A stretch of DNA of 49,317 nt. Origin: SVTX01 sp045542075 (lineage in GTDB: Bacteria; Bacillota; Clostridia; Oscillospirales; CAG-272). The notes under the pieces are model-generated. The model did no database searches and was not told the origin of the DNA. It saw only the letters and a program-made list of their open reading frames with translations. The stretch lies in contig JAZQKI010000031.1 of assembly GCA_045542075.1 (NCBI GenBank), forward strand, positions 1 to 49,317. Direction: 5' to 3'. The translations under genes and the position numbers were made by a program. Below are positions 41,354 to 49,317 of this stretch, one piece after another. Positions within the stretch are counted from its first letter, which is position 1, and every line of letters begins with the position of its first letter.

Positions 41354-42718
41354 TTAATAGTCCGTATTTATACCAATATCTCTGATTGACGTTGAATTTT
41401 CAACATTCTCCGCATTTACCTCAATATCATCAAACAAGCCCTGACATTTTTCATAAAACATCTTGCTTATCAGAGAAGAATTGAAGTTTTGGAACCATTT
41501 TTTGAGGCTGCTCTCCGCATACGCGCCCTCGTCAAGCTCATACTTCATAATAACGTGGTAGCCGTCGTCGCCCTCTATCATGGCGATATCCCCGACGTCC
41601 ATTGTCTTGACCTTATCAAGCATTTTGAGCATATATCCGCTGTATGTCGACCTTTCAAGCTCCGACATATATATTCCGCTTGTATTCTCAAAGGTCTTGG
41701 AATAATCGGTGTTGACCGAGGCATCCGCGCCCTTTTTCTCAAACGTCTCAAAATCCTTTTTCTTTATGCCGCAAAGCTCATTTGCCATTTGAAGACGCTG
41801 CGCCATCTCGTCCTTGGTATAGTAGAATTTCTTTATCTTTCCGTCCTCGGACACAAACCTCGTCATGCCATTCTCGGTATCGTAAAGATATTCACCCGTC
41901 TCCTTATCGTACGCGATGGTCTCCCGGTCGTCATCCTTATTATACATTCCGTCGCCGTCATCGTCCCGCTTCTCGCCCTTTTCGTAGTCGTAGAGCGCGG
42001 GGCCGTCCTCGCTGCTGAAATATATCACGTTTCCGAACTTGTCGCGCTCATACTCGTAATAAAAATTACCCACGAGTATATGCTTGAAGCGATGGTAATT
42101 GTCCTTGTAATACGGCTCCTTGACTCCCTCGCCTATCTTTGACGCCTCCGAGCCGCCGTAAATATATTCGCGCAAATACTGAATTTTTGCCTCCGCGATA
42201 TATATTTTTCTGAGCGTGTCCGTGTCTATTCCGTACTCCGAAAGCATACCGTCAAGCTTGTCCTCCGAGCCGTCCCCGATATAGCCGAGGTCAATATAGA
42301 GCTGTATCTGCTCGTCTATCTCGTCGTAATACGCCTGCGGAAGTCCCTCGATATCCCCGTCCGCGACAAGCTCGTCAAAAAGCACGAGAGCAGACAGATA
42401 AGTCTTGCAATCCTCAAGGACCTTTTGATTGTAATACTCCTCGTAGGTCATGTCAGTTCCCTCTATCACGGTGTCCCAGAACTCATCCGAGTCCACGTCA
42501 TATCCGCTGTTGTAAAGGTCGCCCTTTACACGCGAGAGCATAAACTCATAAAACGCCGTGTCGATCCTCTGCTTTTCGCACTTCATTATAACGGGGGACC
42601 TGTTTATATAGGCAACTATTGCGAAAACACCCACAACTATAGCCGCCGCAAGCAATACCGCCGCCACGGACAGAGTTATTATTTTAGACCTTCTTTTTGA
42701 TATTTGTGTCTTTTTCAT
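41354..42718 (-). CDS. SurA/PrsA-like secreted protein with membrane anchor and acidic repeat insert
   Basis: A 454-residue extracytoplasmic protein. A signal anchor (about 14-38, ITLSVAAVLLAAAIVVGVFAI) is followed by a SurA_N-like helical domain (IDTAFYEFMLSRVKGDLY; ALVLFDELV). An insert of about 100 residues contains DKFGNVIYFSSEDG, a calcium-loop-like DDDGDGMYNKDDD (about 248-260) and YDKETGEYLYDTENG. A parvulin-like C-terminal portion has TMDVGDIAMIEGDDGYHVIMKYE. Such proteins help fold exported proteins. It is a paralog of the preceding gene, 17 bp apart. Whether it has prolyl isomerase activity is not clear from sequence. Confidence 0.7.
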   Translation of the reverse strand: MKKTQISKRRSKIITLSVAAVLLAAAIVVGVFAIVAYINRSPVIMKCEKQRIDTAFYEFMLSRVKGDLYNSGYDVDSDEFWDTVIEGTDMTYEEYYNQKVLEDCKTYLSALVLFDELVADGDIEGLPQAYYDEIDEQIQLYIDLGYIGDGSEDKLDGMLSEYGIDTDTLRKIYIAEAKIQYLREYIYGGSEASKIGEGVKEPYYKDNYHRFKHILVGNFYYEYERDKFGNVIYFSSEDGPALYDYEKGEKRDDDGDGMYNKDDDRETIAYDKETGEYLYDTENGMTRFVSEDGKIKKFYYTKDEMAQRLQMANELCGIKKKDFETFEKKGADASVNTDYSKTFENTSGIYMSELERSTYSGYMLKMLDKVKTMDVGDIAMIEGDDGYHVIMKYELDEGAYAESSLKKWFQNFNSSLISKMFYEKCQGLFDDIEVNAENVENSTSIRDIGINTDY

Positions 42719-42735
42719 ACCTTCTCCGTCCTTTA

Positions 42736-44040
42736 TCAGTAAAGCAGATTTGATGCAACGTCCTTCATATCGGGAAGCTGCTCCAGAACCTTGTCGTCAA
42801 TGCTTATCATATCCTCGTAATTTTTGCAAAGCTCCTCGTAAAGCATAGCTACAAACTCCGAGTCAAACCCCGCAAATATATCCTTGTAAGCCTCGTCCTC
42901 ATAAGCCTTAGCGTCATGCTCCGCCTTGTAGATTATATGAAATCCCGCGCCCGAGTCCACGACTATGCACTCGCCGAATTCCATTTCCGTCACCGACGAG
43001 GCTATCTCGTCAAGATACGCGTGATGCTCGCTCTGCGCGCCGTAATATCCCGACTCCGCTCTGAGATACTGCTTCTCGTTTCCCTTCTCGCCCTCGCTGT
43101 ATCTTGATATCATCTGCTCAAATTCCTCGACAGTCTTATTGCCCGAGGCAAGCTCGTCTGCAAATTTTCCTATCTCGTCTATCTTCTCGGAGGAATAGTA
43201 GTGCGCTATCTTTTTGTCGTTTGAGTCAAGCTTGTACTTGGGGTAGCCCGTGGTGTCGTAGGCGATCTTTTTCGCGCTGTCGTCGGTATAATAGACTGTA
43301 TCGCCATACTTATCTGTCTCAAGCCTTGAGGGATCGTAAATATCCTTTCTTGTGACTCCGTTCTTTGTGTCGTAAGCAATCTTGTTTGCCTTCTCGTCGG
43401 TAAAGTAGACAGTGTCGCCGAACCTGTCGGTCTCGGTCTCGTAATAGTACGCCGCTAAAAAGACCTCCTTGTAGCAAGCGTAATTTTCCTTCAAAAACTC
43501 CTGCTTGCGCGTCTCACCGTCCTCTGCCTTGAGTCCGTCCGCGCCAAAGAAATGCTCCTTGACCTTATCCATCTTCAGCTCGCCGATATATATGTCGCGC
43601 AGGATATTGATATTAACGCCGTACTCCGAAAGAATCGCGTTGAGAGCATTTTTTGAGCCCGCAAATTCAATAAGGATATCTATGGCATCGTCTATCTGCT
43701 GCTTTTCGTCCTTTGATATCTCAAGCCCCTCTTTTTCAAAGAGATACTGCGCTATCATATACTGCGAAACATCCTTCAGCGTGCGTGTCCTGTAATACTC
43801 GTCCACAGTCATTCCCTGCGAATTCATAATAGTTCCCCACCATGCGGACGAGGAGACGTTGTAGCCGTAGCTCTGGAGCAGTCCCTTCATTCGCGTCATA
43901 AAGAACTCGACCTCATACACGCTCACGGATATTTTTTCGTCCTCTATCTTCATTACCTTTTTGCCCCCGCAGGATACAAGCGACAACACAGACACAAGCA
44001 TCACGCAGACAAGCGCAAGGGATATTATTTTTTTTGACAT
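42736..44040 (-). CDS. PrsA-like foldase lipoprotein
   Basis: A 434-residue lipoprotein: signal peptide MSKKIISLALVCVMLVSVLS with lipobox LVSC (Cys24). The SurA_N-like helical part has SVYEVEFFMTRMKGLLQSYG. The insert carries two tandem units, DRFGDTVYFTDEKANKIAYD and DKYGDTVYYTDDSAKKIAYD, each about 35 residues apart. The parvulin-like end has EMEFGECIVVDSGAGFHIIYKAE. PrsA proteins aid folding of exported enzymes, including PBPs, outside the membrane. A frame-compatible TTG lies 6 bp upstream, but the ATG at 44040 is 7 bases after GAAAGGA. It follows mfd in the operon. Confidence 0.75.
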   Translation of the reverse strand: MSKKIISLALVCVMLVSVLSLVSCGGKKVMKIEDEKISVSVYEVEFFMTRMKGLLQSYGYNVSSSAWWGTIMNSQGMTVDEYYRTRTLKDVSQYMIAQYLFEKEGLEISKDEKQQIDDAIDILIEFAGSKNALNAILSEYGVNINILRDIYIGELKMDKVKEHFFGADGLKAEDGETRKQEFLKENYACYKEVFLAAYYYETETDRFGDTVYFTDEKANKIAYDTKNGVTRKDIYDPSRLETDKYGDTVYYTDDSAKKIAYDTTGYPKYKLDSNDKKIAHYYSSEKIDEIGKFADELASGNKTVEEFEQMISRYSEGEKGNEKQYLRAESGYYGAQSEHHAYLDEIASSVTEMEFGECIVVDSGAGFHIIYKAEHDAKAYEDEAYKDIFAGFDSEFVAMLYEELCKNYEDMISIDDKVLEQLPDMKDVASNLLY

Positions 44041-44098
44041 AGTCAATTCCTTTCAGAAAACACGGAAATACTTATTTTATTATACTACGCAAAAATAA

Positions 44099-47000
44099 CT
44101 ATTTCTTTTCTGTTTTTTGTACTGTTTCGATATATTTTTCAAACAATTTGTTAATAAGAGCCGTCGCGTTCTCACCCGACTTGAGCCTGAACACCACGTA
44201 AGTCTCGCCCATCTGCCCCATAACCACACGCAGTCTGCTGCCCGCGATATGCGACATGATGCTCCACATATCAATATCAAAGCCGTCGGGGTACATTCTT
44301 ACCTCGTTGCCCATCTGGGTTATCTGCTTGATGCCAAAGCTTATGGCGTTTGCGCGGATAAGCGCGATGCGCAAAAGGTTTTCCACCTGGTACGGCAGCT
44401 CGCCGAAGCGGTCAAGCAGCTCGTCTGCAATATCGTCCATGTCGTACTCGTTCTGAATAAGCGCTATCCTCTTGTAGAGCGCCATTCTCTGCGAGGGGTA
44501 TTTTACGTATTTTTCGGGCAGGTACGCGTCGTAATTAAAGCTTACGACGCAATCCTTCTTCTCGACCTTAGCCTCGCCCTTTTCCTCAAGCACCGCGTCG
44601 TTGAGGAGCTTGATATAAAGGTCGTAGCCCACAGCGTCAAGATGACCGTGCTGCTCCGCGCCAAGCAGATTTCCCGCTCCGCGTATCTCCATATCTCGCA
44701 GGGCAATTCTGAAGCCCGCGCCGAACTCGGTATATTCCCTTACCGCCTCAAGTCGCTTTTGCGCTATCTCGGACACGGATTTGTCCTTGGGGAAGGTAAA
44801 ATACGCATACGCGCGGCGGGACGAGCGTCCGACTCGTCCTCGGAGCTGATGAAGCTGGGAGAGCCCCAGCCTGTCTGCCCTGTCGACTATCAGCGTGTTT
44901 GCGTTGGGAATGTCAATTCCCGTCTCGATAATGGTCGTTGACACAAGAATATCTATCTCGCCCGTGAGCATCCTGCTCCATATATCCTCAAGCTGCTCCT
45001 TGTCCATTTTTCCGTGCGCCACGGCAATTTTTGCCTCGGGAATATCCCGCGCGAGCCTTGCCGCCACGTTGTCAATAGACTCCACGAAGTTGTGAAGGAA
45101 GAACACCTGACCGCCGCGGCGAAGCTCTCGCTTTATCGCCTCGGTGATTATTATATCGTCATATTCAAGAACGTAGGTCTGCACGGGGAGTCTGTCGCCC
45201 GGCGCCTCGTCGAGTATGGACATATCGCGTATGCCGCCCATAGCCATATTCAGCGTTCTCGGAATGGGGGTCGCCGTGAGCGTCAGCACGTCCACGTTTG
45301 TGGCAAGCTGCTTGAGCTTTTCCTTCTGCGCCACGCCGAACCGTTGCTCCTCGTCGACTATAAGCAGTCCCAGGTCACGGAATTTTATATCCTTGCCGAG
45401 CAGCTTGTGAGTACCGATGATTATGTCCACGTCTCCTCGCGCAAGACGGCGGAGCGTCTGCTCCTGCTGCTTGGGTGTGCGGAAGCGGGATATCATATCC
45501 ACGTTGACCGCAAAATTTCTCATTCGGCTTACCGCCGTCTGATAATGCTGAAGCGCGAGAATGGTCGTGGGGACAAGTATTGCGACCTGCTTGCCCGAAA
45601 GCACCGCCTTATACGCCGCGCGGAAGGCGACCTCGGTCTTGCCGTAGCCAACGTCTCCGCAGAGCAGTCTGTCCATAGGCACGTCTCTCTGCATATCCTG
45701 CTTTATATCCTCAATGGCGTCAAGCTGACATTCCGTCTCGTCGTAGTCAAAGGCTTCCTCAAAGCTTCTCTGCATCTCGTCGTCGGGCAAGAACGCATAG
45801 CCGGGCTTGCGCATTCTCTCGGCGTAGAGCTTGATAAGCTCCTTAGCCATCTCCTTGACCGCGCCCTTGGCACGCGCCGTCGCCTTTTTCCAGCTCTCGC
45901 CGCCCATTTTGGAGAGCTTGACGAGTCCGTCGTCCGAGTGCGCGCCGATGTATTTTGACACAAGGTCAAGCTTTTCAACGGGCATACACAGCTTGTCGCT
46001 TCCCGCGTACTGTATGCTGATATACTCTCGCGTGACTCCGTCTATCGTGAGCTTTTCAATGCCGAGGTAACGTCCGATACCGTAGACCTCGTGGACCACG
46101 ATATCCCCCTCGTTAAGCTCTGCGTAGGACAATATCGCCTTGCCGTCGCGCCTCTTTTTTCTTGAGCGCTGCGTCTTTGAGGGAGCGTTAAGGCTTCCCG
46201 TTCTCGCGTCGGTGTTTGTTGTGAGCAGAGCTATCCTCGGGCTTATGAGCTCAAACCCGAAAAGGCACTCGCGCCACTTGATATATATTACGTTTTTGGG
46301 CACGTCGGCAATTGAAACGTCCCCCTTCTTGCTCTCGACCACCGCCGAAAAATCCGCGTCGCAAAGTATCTCGCAGAGGTTTTTCGCGCTTGTCTCGTTC
46401 TCCGCCATTACTATGACTCTGTAACCGCCCCGCATATATGCCACAATGTCCTCGCAGAGCAGATTGTAGTTGTCCGCGTACACCACGGGCTGACGGGTGC
46501 GGAAGCCGAACATTCCCGACAGCCGCTTGTCGCTGACACCGTAGGCGAGCGAGTCCACGTGGACTGTCACGTTACTGTCGCAAAATGCTCCGAAGTCCGA
46601 TGCGGGCTTTGAATACTCCGCAAGCTTGTGCGAGATAAGTCCGCTCTCGATAAGGTCGATTATAGCTTGATTTTTGTGCCATACGTCCGCCTTCAGTCTG
46701 TCCTTGACTGCTCCCGTGTTGCGAATAAGCACAAGCGACCTGTCCTCAAAATAGTCAAGTAACGTCTGCTTTTCGGGGTACACCAGCGAGATATATTTGT
46801 CCGCAAAGTGTATCTCGCTCTCTTTAGCGGAAAGGCTCGCCCTCTCACAGAGCAGCTCCTCCTCGGAGCGCGGGTCGTGACACACCTTTATCTGCGAGTT
46901 TACCGCGCGCAGCATACGCTCACGCGCGTCGGCGTCAATTATAAGCTCGCGGGCGGGGGCAAACGTCAGCTTTTCCACGGATATGAGAAGCCTTTGGGTA

Positions 47001-47680
47001 TCAACGTCAAAAATACCCATTCTGTCTATCTCGTCGTCGAAAAATTCTATTCTTATTGCATACGAGCCCTTGTATTCCGAGCCGTCGCTGGCTATCACGC
47101 GGCAGAACGGCGGATAAAGGTCAACAATACCGCCGCGGCGGGCAAACTGCCCCGCGCCGTCAACCATCTCCACACGCACGTATCCCGCGTCGACAAGTCT
47201 TTTTGCAAGCGCCTCGGGTTCAATTCTCGTGTCATAGTCAACAGACACCGTGTTGCTTTTGAGCACCTGCACGGGCATTGTGTAGCCAAGCGCGGTGTCG
47301 GGTGTGGTCAGCACCACGTCATACGCGCCGCCGAGTATTCCCGAAAGCACCTCAAGCCTCTCATGCTCGTACTCATGAGAGGCGCTGATGTTATGAAAAT
47401 TCAAGTCACGCGAGCTGTAAAACGCCGCCTGCTTGCCGAATTTCGAGAAGGTGTTGCGAAGCCGCACGCACTCCTTTTCCTCCGCGCAGACAATAAGCGC
47501 GGGAGTGTTGCGCGTCTTTTGAGTGTCCTCAATGAGCGCAAGACATAGCGAGTCCGCCGCGCCCGGACAAAGACCGCCCGCAAGTATGGGAAGCGGCTTA
47601 TCCTTGAAATTTTGCTTTACTGTTTTCAGAAGCTGACTGTACTCCCCGTCAGCTCTGATGACATCGGTTAATATGTTCAT
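44099..47680 (-). CDS. mfd: transcription-repair coupling factor Mfd
   Basis: A 1193-residue ATP-dependent DNA translocase that removes RNA polymerase stalled at lesions and recruits UvrA. The N-terminal UvrB-like module has RFARRGGIVDLYPP-like sequence (GQFARRGGIVDLYPPFC); the RNA-polymerase interaction domain lies near GDIVVHEVYGIGRYLG. The RecG-like motor carries Walker A GDVGYGKTEVAFRAA (about 672-686), DEEQRFGV (about 775), TLTATPIPRTL and QLRGRVGRS. The C-terminal TRCF domain ends the protein. Length is typical. An alternative TTG lies one codon upstream. It follows pth closely (9 bp), a common clostridial and Bacillus pairing. Confidence 0.98.
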   Translation of the reverse strand: MNILTDVIRADGEYSQLLKTVKQNFKDKPLPILAGGLCPGAADSLCLALIEDTQKTRNTPALIVCAEEKECVRLRNTFSKFGKQAAFYSSRDLNFHNISASHEYEHERLEVLSGILGGAYDVVLTTPDTALGYTMPVQVLKSNTVSVDYDTRIEPEALAKRLVDAGYVRVEMVDGAGQFARRGGIVDLYPPFCRVIASDGSEYKGSYAIRIEFFDDEIDRMGIFDVDTQRLLISVEKLTFAPARELIIDADARERMLRAVNSQIKVCHDPRSEEELLCERASLSAKESEIHFADKYISLVYPEKQTLLDYFEDRSLVLIRNTGAVKDRLKADVWHKNQAIIDLIESGLISHKLAEYSKPASDFGAFCDSNVTVHVDSLAYGVSDKRLSGMFGFRTRQPVVYADNYNLLCEDIVAYMRGGYRVIVMAENETSAKNLCEILCDADFSAVVESKKGDVSIADVPKNVIYIKWRECLFGFELISPRIALLTTNTDARTGSLNAPSKTQRSRKKRRDGKAILSYAELNEGDIVVHEVYGIGRYLGIEKLTIDGVTREYISIQYAGSDKLCMPVEKLDLVSKYIGAHSDDGLVKLSKMGGESWKKATARAKGAVKEMAKELIKLYAERMRKPGYAFLPDDEMQRSFEEAFDYDETECQLDAIEDIKQDMQRDVPMDRLLCGDVGYGKTEVAFRAAYKAVLSGKQVAILVPTTILALQHYQTAVSRMRNFAVNVDMISRFRTPKQQEQTLRRLARGDVDIIIGTHKLLGKDIKFRDLGLLIVDEEQRFGVAQKEKLKQLATNVDVLTLTATPIPRTLNMAMGGIRDMSILDEAPGDRLPVQTYVLEYDDIIITEAIKRELRRGGQVFFLHNFVESIDNVAARLARDIPEAKIAVAHGKMDKEQLEDIWSRMLTGEIDILVSTTIIETGIDIPNANTLIVDRADRLGLSQLHQLRGRVGRSSRRAYAYFTFPKDKSVSEIAQKRLEAVREYTEFGAGFRIALRDMEIRGAGNLLGAEQHGHLDAVGYDLYIKLLNDAVLEEKGEAKVEKKDCVVSFNYDAYLPEKYVKYPSQRMALYKRIALIQNEYDMDDIADELLDRFGELPYQVENLLRIALIRANAISFGIKQITQMGNEVRMYPDGFDIDMWSIMSHIAGSRLRVVMGQMGETYVVFRLKSGENATALINKLFEKYIETVQKTEKK

Positions 47681-47689
47681 CAATTTACC

Positions 47690-48328
47690 TTACTTTTTAC
47701 CGTTACAGATTTGCATAGCGGCATCCACATCTCCGCTGATTATCTTCTCAAGCCCGTCATACGACACAACGAAGCAGTCGTATATTGCCTTTTTGTCGCT
47801 CTCGGAGAGGTTGCCAAGCACCCAATCCGCCATGTCGTAGTCGGGGTGCGGCTTTTTGCCCACGCCGAAACGAATGCGGGGGAAATTGTCGGAGTTCATT
47901 CGCAAAATTATGGAGCGGAGTCCCTTCTGTCCGCCGTCCGAGCCGCTCTTGCGCACTCTCATGCGACCGACGTCCAAATTTACGTCGTCGGACAAGACTA
48001 TAATATTTTCAATGGGTATCTTGTAAAAATTCGCCGCCTCGATGACCGCGTCGCCCGACGCGTTCATAAAGGTCTGCGGCTTCATCAGAAGCACCCTCTT
48101 GCCCGCGATAACTCCCTCGCCCACAAGCGCCTTGAATTTGGACTTGTTGACATTCGCGCCGCATTTCTGCGAGATATAGTCCATCGCTAAAAATCCCGCG
48201 TTGTGACGGGTGTAAAAATACTTGTCTCCGGGGTTACCGAGTCCTACCACAATATGCGTGATGGGAGCGGTTGCCCTGTCCTCTTTTTCCTTTTCTATTT
48301 TCTTGAAGATGTCAAAAATGTTGGACAT
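47690..48328 (-). CDS. pth: peptidyl-tRNA hydrolase
   Basis: A 212-residue enzyme that recycles peptidyl-tRNA released from ribosomes. Residues 25-50 read THIVVGLGNPGDKYFYTRHNAGF, with the catalytic Asn and His; KPQTFMNASGDAV binds the substrate and VLSDDVNLDVGRMRV holds the conserved Asp. The loop usually written SGGHNGLRS is SDGGQKGLRS here. About 24 charged residues (DIFKKIEKEKEDRATAP) precede the normal start; their role is unknown. The ATG follows AGGAG. It is first in the operon; its promoter was not identified with confidence. Confidence 0.95.
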   Translation of the reverse strand: MSNIFDIFKKIEKEKEDRATAPITHIVVGLGNPGDKYFYTRHNAGFLAMDYISQKCGANVNKSKFKALVGEGVIAGKRVLLMKPQTFMNASGDAVIEAANFYKIPIENIIVLSDDVNLDVGRMRVRKSGSDGGQKGLRSIILRMNSDNFPRIRFGVGKKPHPDYDMADWVLGNLSESDKKAIYDCFVVSYDGLEKIISGDVDAAMQICNGKK

Positions 48329-48466
48329 ATTTTTTCTCCTGTTATAAAATTCAATCTTTAATTATCTTTGCTCTCACGGACCGCCCGGGAGGTCGACCCC
48401 TACGGCAGAATAATCAATTATCCGTGAAATAATCGATTTTCGATTACAACGGGTCGTCCGGGAGGT

Positions 48467-48697
48467 CGACCCCTACGACAATATAATCAATCACCGAGAG
48501 CAAAATTGATGTTCGATTACCCGCATAATAGCCTTCCCCAGCGGGGAAGGTGGCGCCGAAGGCGACGGATGAGGAGAGCCCCATTTACGATTATAAAGGT
48601 ATTTTGCGATTACATCATTGTCGAGGCGCCGACCCCTACGACAATATAATCAATCACCGAGAGCAAAATTGATGTTCGATTACCCGCATAATAGCCT
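48467..48697. repeat. 68-bp perfect direct repeat flanking a truncated family A copy
   Basis: Two identical 68-bp copies (48467-48534 and 48630-48697) begin CGACCCCTACGACAATAT and end CCGCATAATAGCCT. Between them lie the left 95 bp of a family A element, cut off after ATCATTGTCGAGGCG. The pattern suggests recombination that joined two repeats and deleted the rest of the element. Confidence 0.85.
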
Positions 48698-48889
48698 CCC
48701 TTGTGCAAAGGGAGGTGGCTCGCGCAAGCGAGACGGAGGGATTGTAAAAAGCAATAATCTACACAAAACAATCCCTCAGTCAGCTTCGCTGACAGCTCCC
48801 CTTACACAGGGGAGCCTTTGGAGGTCGGTCCCTACACTCTGCATTTGCGGCGGGAGTAAACCGATTTGCTTGAAAATCAGCCGCCCTAC
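48635..48889. repeat. composite repeat, right copy (inverted), with family B copy 2
   Basis: The reverse complement of 40969-41297 minus its 73-bp extra segment; only scattered base changes and one swapped hairpin were seen. The family B element is at 48693-48818. Together with the left copy it brackets the pth-mfd-prsA operon. Confidence 0.85.
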
Positions 48890-48918
48890 AATTTAACTCC
48901 GTACTCATCTGTGTGGGG

Positions 48919-48947
48919 TTTACAAAGCCGAACATTTGTGCTATAAT
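48919..48947 (+). promoter_or_regulatory. promoter of the DUF6291-like gene
   Basis: Plus strand: TTTACA (48919-48924), 17-bp spacer, TATAAT (48942-48947), about 73 bp before the ATG. Confidence 0.8.
48929..48942 (+). promoter_or_regulatory. possible LexA (SOS) operator
   Basis: CGAACATTTGTGCT lies between the -35 and -10 boxes. Compared with the Bacillus consensus CGAACRNRYGTTYC it matches 11 of 14 positions, with one mismatch in the right GTTC half. The location would block the promoter. A weak right half makes this only suggestive. Confidence 0.35.
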
Positions 48948-49020
48948 TTGGCTGTGAACAGATTTCCTGCAAACAAAAACTCAAAATCAAAATATATCAA
49001 TCTACCCGAAAGGAGGTAAA

Positions 49021-49317
49021 ATGAGCGACATCAACAAAGGAGTTCTCATCTACAACGAATGGTTTGAAGCCATGAGAGACTTAAAGCCCGATGATTTCAA
49101 GGCAGTCGTGCTTGCTATCTACGACTCGCAGATCCACAACACTCCCCCGCCCGAATTTGAAGGCGTGGCGCGCGCGATCGCGGCGATCATTCTTCCGTAT
49201 ATCGAGCGAAGAAAGCAGCAAGCCCGGCGCGGACGCGCGGGCGCGGCGGCAAGATACTCAAAGGAAGGCGATCAGCCCCCCGATGACACCTGTGCCACAG
49301 GCACTGCCAACAGCACC
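49021..49317 (+). CDS. DUF6291-like protein, N-terminal part (cut by window end)
   Basis: 99 codons are visible, with no stop before the window ends. It starts MSDINKGVLIYNEWFEAMRD, then LKPDDFKAVVLAIYDSQIHN and ARAIAAIILPYIERRKQQA, an N-terminal helical domain seen in replication- or phage-associated DUF6291 proteins; then a Gly/Ala/Arg-rich linker (RRGRAGAAARYS). GAAAGGAGG lies 4 bases before the ATG. This is the only gene here whose relatives often sit in prophages or integrative elements, so a mobile element may begin at this end. The full product cannot be judged. Confidence 0.65.
   Translation, partial: MSDINKGVLIYNEWFEAMRDLKPDDFKAVVLAIYDSQIHNTPPPEFEGVARAIAAIILPYIERRKQQARRGRAGAAARYSKEGDQPPDDTCATGTANST

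Larger units (their letters stand above)
48329..48918. other. intergenic repeat cluster 5
   Basis: A divergent gap of about 590 bp. In order: GGACCGCCCGGGAGG hairpin blocks, a 68-bp direct repeat (48467-48534 and 48630-48697), a truncated family A copy between them, the family B copy and the inverted composite block. No gene; the 92-codon plus-strand frame here is repeat sequence. Confidence 0.8.

Noticed and set aside
48329..48370. Promoter of pth
   Set aside because: AT-rich sequence with a TATAAC-like box, but no matching -35 at a usual distance.
48618..48896. 92-codon plus-strand frame
   Set aside because: It runs across the composite repeat and family B hairpins; the same DNA elsewhere carries no frame.

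Overview
The window comes from an endospore-forming, meso-DAP-type Bacillota, most likely an uncultured member of the Clostridia (Oscillospirales-like). The evidence is a clostridial division/cell-wall cluster, a SpoVAF-type germination protein, NrdR, a MurE with an Arg in the DNxR position, strong sigma-A promoters (TTGACA-17-TATAAT type) and GC-rich genes separated by AT-rich gaps. Almost all genes lie on the minus strand; only the pyridoxal kinase gene, one tRNA-Thr and the last, incomplete gene are on the plus strand.

Layout. 1-319: terminators and a possible gene scrap. 320-2835: translesion-synthesis operon (UvrX-like Y-family polymerase, GNAT acetyltransferase, YolD-like protein). 2891-16053: dcw (division and cell wall) operon, read right to left as rsmH-ftsL-spoVD/ftsI-murE-murF-mraY-ftsW-murG-ftsQ-ftsZ; mraZ, murD, murC and ftsA are missing. 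16054-16502: repeat cluster. 16503-19591: spoVAF-like gene, nrdR and, divergently, a pyridoxal kinase gene. 19592-20833: repeat cluster, then a tRNA-Thr gene preceded by a tRNA-like leader and followed by tandem copies of the tRNA 3' end, most of them carrying a terminator. 20834-28773: an LRR lipoprotein gene downstream of a housekeeping operon (yqeG, AP-endonuclease-like, M24 peptidase, plsY with a zinc ribbon, methyltransferase, unknown, hisS). 28774-29515: repeat cluster. 29516-31211: L-cysteine desulfidase family gene behind a Gly-Arg-His tRNA operon. 31272-34096: very large CvpA-like membrane protein. 34159-36361: three overlapping or abutting genes resembling phage head-tail/tail genes, with no other phage gene around them. 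36350-37713: PPi-type phosphofructokinase. 37762-40916: cysE, a lipid kinase gene and twin mgtC genes. 40969-41297: repeat cluster. 41315-48328: pth, mfd and two PrsA/SurA-like secreted proteins. 48329-48918: repeat cluster. 48919-49317: promoter and 5' end of a DUF6291-like gene, with a possible LexA site; perhaps the edge of a mobile element.

The most unusual content is not protein-coding. Five intergenic clusters hold short non-coding elements of a shared design: each end carries two hairpins, and the inner hairpin differs in sequence between copies while staying base-paired. Copies occur as inverted pairs; one 256-bp pair brackets the pth-mfd operon and a 233-bp pair brackets about 12.4 kb. 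The second highlight is the tRNA-Thr locus with serial tRNA-tail/terminator units. The third is the isolated phage-like three-gene module. All assignments were made by reading the sequence; no database search was run.
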